A stretch of DNA of 9,053 nucleotides from Acidobacteriaceae bacterium. GTDB lineage: Bacteria > Acidobacteriota > Terriglobia > Terriglobales > Acidobacteriaceae. The first letter of the stretch is position 1; each line of letters starts with the position of its first letter. The position numbers and the translations under genes were made by a program. Under the pieces are notes generated by a model. The model did not search any database and was not told the origin of the DNA. It saw only the letters and a list, made by a program, of their open reading frames with translations. Of the stretch, positions 6,229 to 9,053 are shown piece after piece. The stretch covers positions 531-9,583 of the forward strand of contig PMOF01000207.1 in NCBI GenBank assembly GCA_003162495.1. Direction: 5' to 3'.

Positions 6229-6780
6229 TCAGGACTTGATCCGGCCGCGGAGCCCAGCCAGCGCTTCCCAGCGGGGGTCGCTCGGACCCTCGTCGCAGTG
6301 GCACGGATGGAGGTTGCGGTTCTCGCCGCAGCGCGGGCAAAGTCCCTTGCAGTCGGGCTTGCACAGAGTCCTGGCCGGAAGGGCCAAAAGCACCTGCTCC
6401 CGCAGCACATCTTCAAGCAACAAACTGTCTCCTTGATAATAACCGATTTCCGTTTCCGGCGCAGTGATTGACCGCTCCAGCGGCTCAGCATCCGCCTCCG
6501 TGGGCCGGAAGATCAGATCAAAATCGGCTGCCAGCGGAATCTCCACAGCTTCCACGCAGCGCGCGCACGGAACCTGAAATTTCCCGGCAAACTGCCCCTT
6601 CAGCCGGATGTCGGCAACAATATCCTTTGGCCCGCGATGCTCATGCAGCACCTCCGCCAGGCCAGACGTGGCCAGTTTCCCAACCTGCTCCGCTTCCTCT
6701 CCCAGATCCACCGCACCCGGAGCCAGCTCCAGCGCAAATTCGATCGGCTCCCGCTCCAGCTCGTTTACCTTGAACTCCAT
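6229..6780 (-). CDS. DUF177 / YceD family protein
   Basis: A 183-aa DUF177 (YceD) protein, predicted cytoplasmic. Family features are the mid-protein VPCARCVEAVEIPL segment (70-83) with a CxxC pair, and the C-terminal block LCKPDCKGLCPRCGENRN (138-155). A CHC pair follows near residues 159-161, then DPRWEALAGL at 167-176, close to the end. The cysteine cluster suggests metal binding. DUF177 genes lie directly upstream of rpmF in most bacteria; work on YceD homologues in plants and E. coli links the family to 23S rRNA accumulation or processing. The ATG is preceded only by TAGG-type purines, so the SD is weak. It is the first gene of the rpmF-plsX cluster here, 94 nt after the PIN toxin gene. 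Confidence 0.93.
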   Translation of the reverse strand: MEFKVNELEREPIEFALELAPGAVDLGEEAEQVGKLATSGLAEVLHEHRGPKDIVADIRLKGQFAGKFQVPCARCVEAVEIPLAADFDLIFRPTEADAEPLERSITAPETEIGYYQGDSLLLEDVLREQVLLALPARTLCKPDCKGLCPRCGENRNLHPCHCDEGPSDPRWEALAGLRGRIKS

Positions 6781-6786
6781 CCTATG

Positions 6787-6815
6787 AGCCTACGGCGCAA
6801 GCTCCGCTCCGTCAA
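6787..6815 (-). promoter_or_regulatory. possible promoter of the DUF177-rpmF-plsX cluster
   Basis: On the - strand TTGACG (6815-6810) and TAGGCT (6792-6787) are 17 nt apart. The -35 matches 5 of 6 consensus bases and the -10 only 3 of 6. The position just before the DUF177 ATG (6780) would leave almost no leader. This is a weak candidate kept because it lies in the only upstream gap. Confidence 0.22.
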
Positions 6816-6874
6816 TGCGCAGAAGGGTCGACAACACTTGGGTTCACAAGTCTCGGATCACACGCGCCCCTCCC

Positions 6875-7369
6875 TCACGGCTTCGCCTTCTTTGCTTGTT
6901 CGTGTCGGGCCAGCATGGACGCTTCCATGGTTTCAGAAACCCGAAATCCAATTCGACGAAGCTGTTTCACGACTTCTGGAAAATTGAGGTATCCGAGCAA
7001 GGATGCCTGCAACAGAACCGCCAGCGTACCCGCTACTTCGATGTGCCGGGCCTCCGCCTCTCGAAGGCCAAGTCGCTCATCAATCAAGAGAACGTCAGCT
7101 TGGACCTCAATGGCAAGGCTGATTGCCTCGCGTTCTCCAGCTCCCAGATCCACCGCAAGGGTTGCGTCCACTTGCCGAACCTGCACCGTTTCAAGCCACG
7201 CGGGTGGTGCAGATGCCCAAGCGCGCACCTCCGCGGGAGATTCCGGATGCTTCAACTCAATCAAAACAGCCTGCGGAACCAGAACGCGGCCATAGATCGT
7301 GTGAAGAAGATCGGGATGATCTAGACGAATAAGATAGTTCAGCGGGCTTGTATCGGCAACAACAATCAT
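6875..7369 (-). CDS. DUF3368 PIN-domain toxin (predicted RNase)
   Basis: A 164-aa PIN-fold protein of the DUF3368 type, the likely toxin of a type II toxin-antitoxin pair. PIN toxins are Mg-dependent RNases. The sequence opens with VVADTSPLNYLIRL, giving Asp6 as the first metal-binding acid. GAGEREAISLA (76-86) gives Glu79, and LLIDERLGLREA (94-105) gives Asp97. GTLAVLLQASLLGYL (114-128) is the usual helix after the last strand. Its ATG is 8 nt after the stop of the UPF0175 gene, and an AAGGG overlaps that stop codon (TAAGGG), 5 nt before the ATG, so toxin translation is probably coupled to the antitoxin. All expected acidic residues are present, so it is probably active. Confidence 0.9.
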   Translation of the reverse strand: MIVVADTSPLNYLIRLDHPDLLHTIYGRVLVPQAVLIELKHPESPAEVRAWASAPPAWLETVQVRQVDATLAVDLGAGEREAISLAIEVQADVLLIDERLGLREAEARHIEVAGTLAVLLQASLLGYLNFPEVVKQLRRIGFRVSETMEASMLARHEQAKKAKP

Positions 7370-7377
7370 CCTTGCCC

Positions 7378-7650
7378 TTACCCGGCATCCTTTTGAAAGA
7401 GCCGGTCTAGTGTAGCCATGTCCTTATCGAGATCTTCGACCGTGTAGTCGTAGATTTCACGTTGCTGAAGGAACACGTCCACCTGCATACGGGTTCCAAA
7501 TCCCAACACCTGGCGCACCTGCTCTATCGTGAGCCGGCCGTTTCGATACGCACCGGCAACCGACTCTTCCAGCAGCGAACGAGCCGCGTCTCTGCCTTCC
7601 GGCACCAGATAGCGGACAAATTGGTCTGGGATTTCGACGGCAACCTGCAT
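7378..7650 (-). CDS. UPF0175 family antitoxin
   Basis: A 90-aa UPF0175 protein, the usual antitoxin partner of DUF3368 PIN toxins. The central region RLTIEQVRQVLGFGTRMQVDVFL (39-61) matches the family's helix-turn-helix-like segment. It is followed by the YTVEDLDKDMATLDRLF tail (69-85), which probably binds the toxin. The protein likely represses its own operon, as is common for type II antitoxins. The ATG at 7650 has no clear SD upstream (CTCAAGTC), so translation may be leaderless or weak. It is separated by 62 nt from the end of the CE15 esterase gene; no terminator hairpin is visible in that gap. Confidence 0.9.
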   Translation of the reverse strand: MQVAVEIPDQFVRYLVPEGRDAARSLLEESVAGAYRNGRLTIEQVRQVLGFGTRMQVDVFLQQREIYDYTVEDLDKDMATLDRLFQKDAG

Positions 7651-7712
7651 GACTTGAGGTTAGCAGGACGAACGAAACAATACCATCTCAATCAGGACTC
7701 TGCGCGGGCGGC

Positions 7713-9053
7713 CTATCGGTATACGGTCGCGATCGTACCAGCCCCCGCCTCCGGCCCATGCAAATACCTTCCTGCAAACGTCAAAAATGTCGGCCAATTC
7801 GGCGCCGGCGTATGTCCAAACTGGTGCTGGCGAAATCCCAGGTCGCCCTGAGTCAGCGCCGCGCCGAGCGGCGGAAACTCGGCTGTTTCGAGGCCCGTCT
7901 TGCCTAGCAGCCGGTACACCGGCCCCGCGCCCACCTCGGCCAGAAACATTCCCTTCGCATCGGCCCACGCGTCTCCGCTCGGGTTCGCGTATCCGTCGCC
8001 GGTGCTCGCGCCGCCCCCAATAAACACTGGCCTTGGCGCGCACAAAGCAATCAACTCGTGATTGTCGACCGGCAGGTCTGCCGGTGTGAGCGGTCCTCCA
8101 TAGCGCAGGAAGTTGCCATCGAACCAGTGATAGAGCGAAGGCCCGGCAAGGTTCGACATCTGCTCGCCGAAGATGTGCCGGTAGAGCTTGGCGCCACCCT
8201 CGCCCGAAGAGCTGCTGTAGACAATCACGAAGCGGGAATCGTATGCCATCGCCACGAGAGCGGCTTTGCCAAACCTGGAGTGCCCTTCGAGGCCGACCTG
8301 TTTCGCGTCGACTGCCTTGTCCGTCTCCAGATAATCCATAGCGCGGCTCGCGCCCCACGCCCATGCGCGCAGAGTGCCCCAATCGTCCAGCTTGCGCGGC
8401 TGGCCCTTGTTCATCAATCCGATAATGCCCTCGGTCAGCCCGGCCCCGTCGTCGGCTTGGTAGCTGGTGGGAGCGAGCACGGCGAAGCCCCATCCCTTGT
8501 CGAGCACGGGCTTCCACGAGACCCCGTAATCGCCGGGATTTCCCTGAATCGCGTCCTGGACCGGCCTCGCGAGAACCCTCTCAAAATCCTTGCTGAAGGC
8601 CAATTCCATAATCACCGGAACCGGGCTTGCAGCTTTGGCCGGGGTCGTCAGCGTCATGTCGATACTGACCGCGATTTGCGGATACGATGAAATGTCCACA
8701 TGGCCATTCAGCCTCTTGGTGATCACTGCCACCCCGTCGTACACTTCCGGCGTGCTGCTCACCACTTCCCAGGTCACCTTCGGCGAGTTCGCAGGCGCCT
8801 TGCCCAGAATCTCGCGCTCATAATCCGCGACGATCTCGGGCCGTCGCTCATTCCACCACTGGCTCGACGTCGTGACGCGCTGGCCGTTCTTCAGCAACAG
8901 GGGGTCAGGAAGGTTCGGATAGACGTTGGCCATCGAATCGTCGTAGTTCGTCGCGTTCGGCGCTCTTGCGTCAGTGGACGGGGGCGGCCGCATGTCCGAG
9001 TCTTTCAGGCCGAGCAGACCCAGCATTCGTTCTCGATCCTGTGCCGCAGTCAG
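7713..9053 (-). CDS. CE15 glucuronoyl esterase-like hydrolase, N-terminus cut by window edge
   Basis: A carbohydrate esterase family 15-type alpha/beta hydrolase. CE15 enzymes cleave the ester between 4-O-methyl-glucuronate of xylan and lignin alcohols. The frame stays open to 9053 and reads LTAAQDRER before the first internal ATG at 9026, so the real start, probably with a signal peptide, is beyond the right edge. Counting from that ATG: NYDDSMANVYPNLPDPL (27-43) is the typical bacterial CE15 N-terminal segment. GHSRFGKAAL (248-257) holds the nucleophile Ser250, and SSSGEGGAKL (272-281) the likely acid Glu276. RQHQFGHTPAPNWPTF (399-414) holds the catalytic His, either His401 or His405. WDDWGTLRAWAWG-like residues around 214-225 are also family-typical. 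The C-terminus is complete (TAG at 7713-7715). Bacterial CE15 members can be broader esterases, so the natural substrate is inferred. Confidence 0.9.
   Translation of the reverse strand: MTAAQDRERMLGLLGLKDSDMRPPPSTDARAPNATNYDDSMANVYPNLPDPLLLKNGQRVTTSSQWWNERRPEIVADYEREILGKAPANSPKVTWEVVSSTPEVYDGVAVITKRLNGHVDISSYPQIAVSIDMTLTTPAKAASPVPVIMELAFSKDFERVLARPVQDAIQGNPGDYGVSWKPVLDKGWGFAVLAPTSYQADDGAGLTEGIIGLMNKGQPRKLDDWGTLRAWAWGASRAMDYLETDKAVDAKQVGLEGHSRFGKAALVAMAYDSRFVIVYSSSSGEGGAKLYRHIFGEQMSNLAGPSLYHWFDGNFLRYGGPLTPADLPVDNHELIALCAPRPVFIGGGASTGDGYANPSGDAWADAKGMFLAEVGAGPVYRLLGKTGLETAEFPPLGAALTQGDLGFRQHQFGHTPAPNWPTFLTFAGRYLHGPEAGAGTIATVYR

Noticed and set aside
7660..8517. Open frame of 285 codons on the - strand
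   Set aside because: Arg/Gly/Ala-rich shadow of the CE15 gene in another frame of the same strand.
1..9053. CRISPR array, insertion sequence or tandem repeat array
   Set aside because: No regularly spaced direct repeats, transposase motifs or long terminal inverted repeats were seen on reading through.

Overview
The window is about 9 kb of mostly GC-rich bacterial chromosome. Gene content fits a soil or plant-litter Acidobacteriota (Terriglobia-like): a bacterial CE15 esterase, a DUF177-rpmF-plsX cluster, a MacB/FtsX-type permease and a UPF0175/DUF3368 toxin-antitoxin pair. The placement is inference from family content; there is no 16S rRNA here.

Layout. Left edge, + strand: the 3' part of a SAM-dependent methyltransferase (2-742) whose composition is visibly less GC-rich than its neighbours. 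Next, on the - strand, comes tRNA-Leu(UAG) (1044-1128) with its own intrinsic terminator (987-1021). A non-coding stretch (1129-1538) follows, with two short inverted repeats upstream of the tRNA. A + strand run then begins: MacB/FtsX-like ABC permease (1539-2822), a 45-codon single-span membrane protein overlapping its stop by 8 nt (2815-2952), a PEP mutase/isocitrate lyase superfamily enzyme (2990-3859) and an S51 (cyanophycinase/peptidase E-like) hydrolase (3915-4670).

From 4556 to the right edge everything is on the - strand. In transcription order (right to left) these are: a CE15 glucuronoyl-esterase-like enzyme cut by the right edge (7713-9053), a UPF0175 antitoxin and DUF3368 PIN toxin (7650 to 6875), and the cluster DUF177/YceD (6780-6229), rpmF/L32 (6090-5902), plsX (5883-4801) and a Trm112-like zinc-ribbon protein (4756-4556). 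The Trm112-like gene runs tail-to-tail into the S51 hydrolase gene with a 115-nt antisense overlap.

Functionally, rpmF-plsX ties a ribosomal protein to phospholipid precursor synthesis, with DUF177 as the usual companion. The CE15 enzyme would act outside the cytoplasm on lignin-carbohydrate esters. The permease and its small partner look like one translationally coupled membrane unit, but no ABC ATPase is visible. The toxin-antitoxin pair sits between the CE15 gene and the housekeeping cluster.

I found no CRISPR array, IS element, phage gene or large multi-gene system that is clearly new. The least explained items are the small membrane protein at 2815-2952, the convergent overlap at 4556-4670, the unclear start of the Trm112-like gene and the structured 138-nt leader before rpmF.
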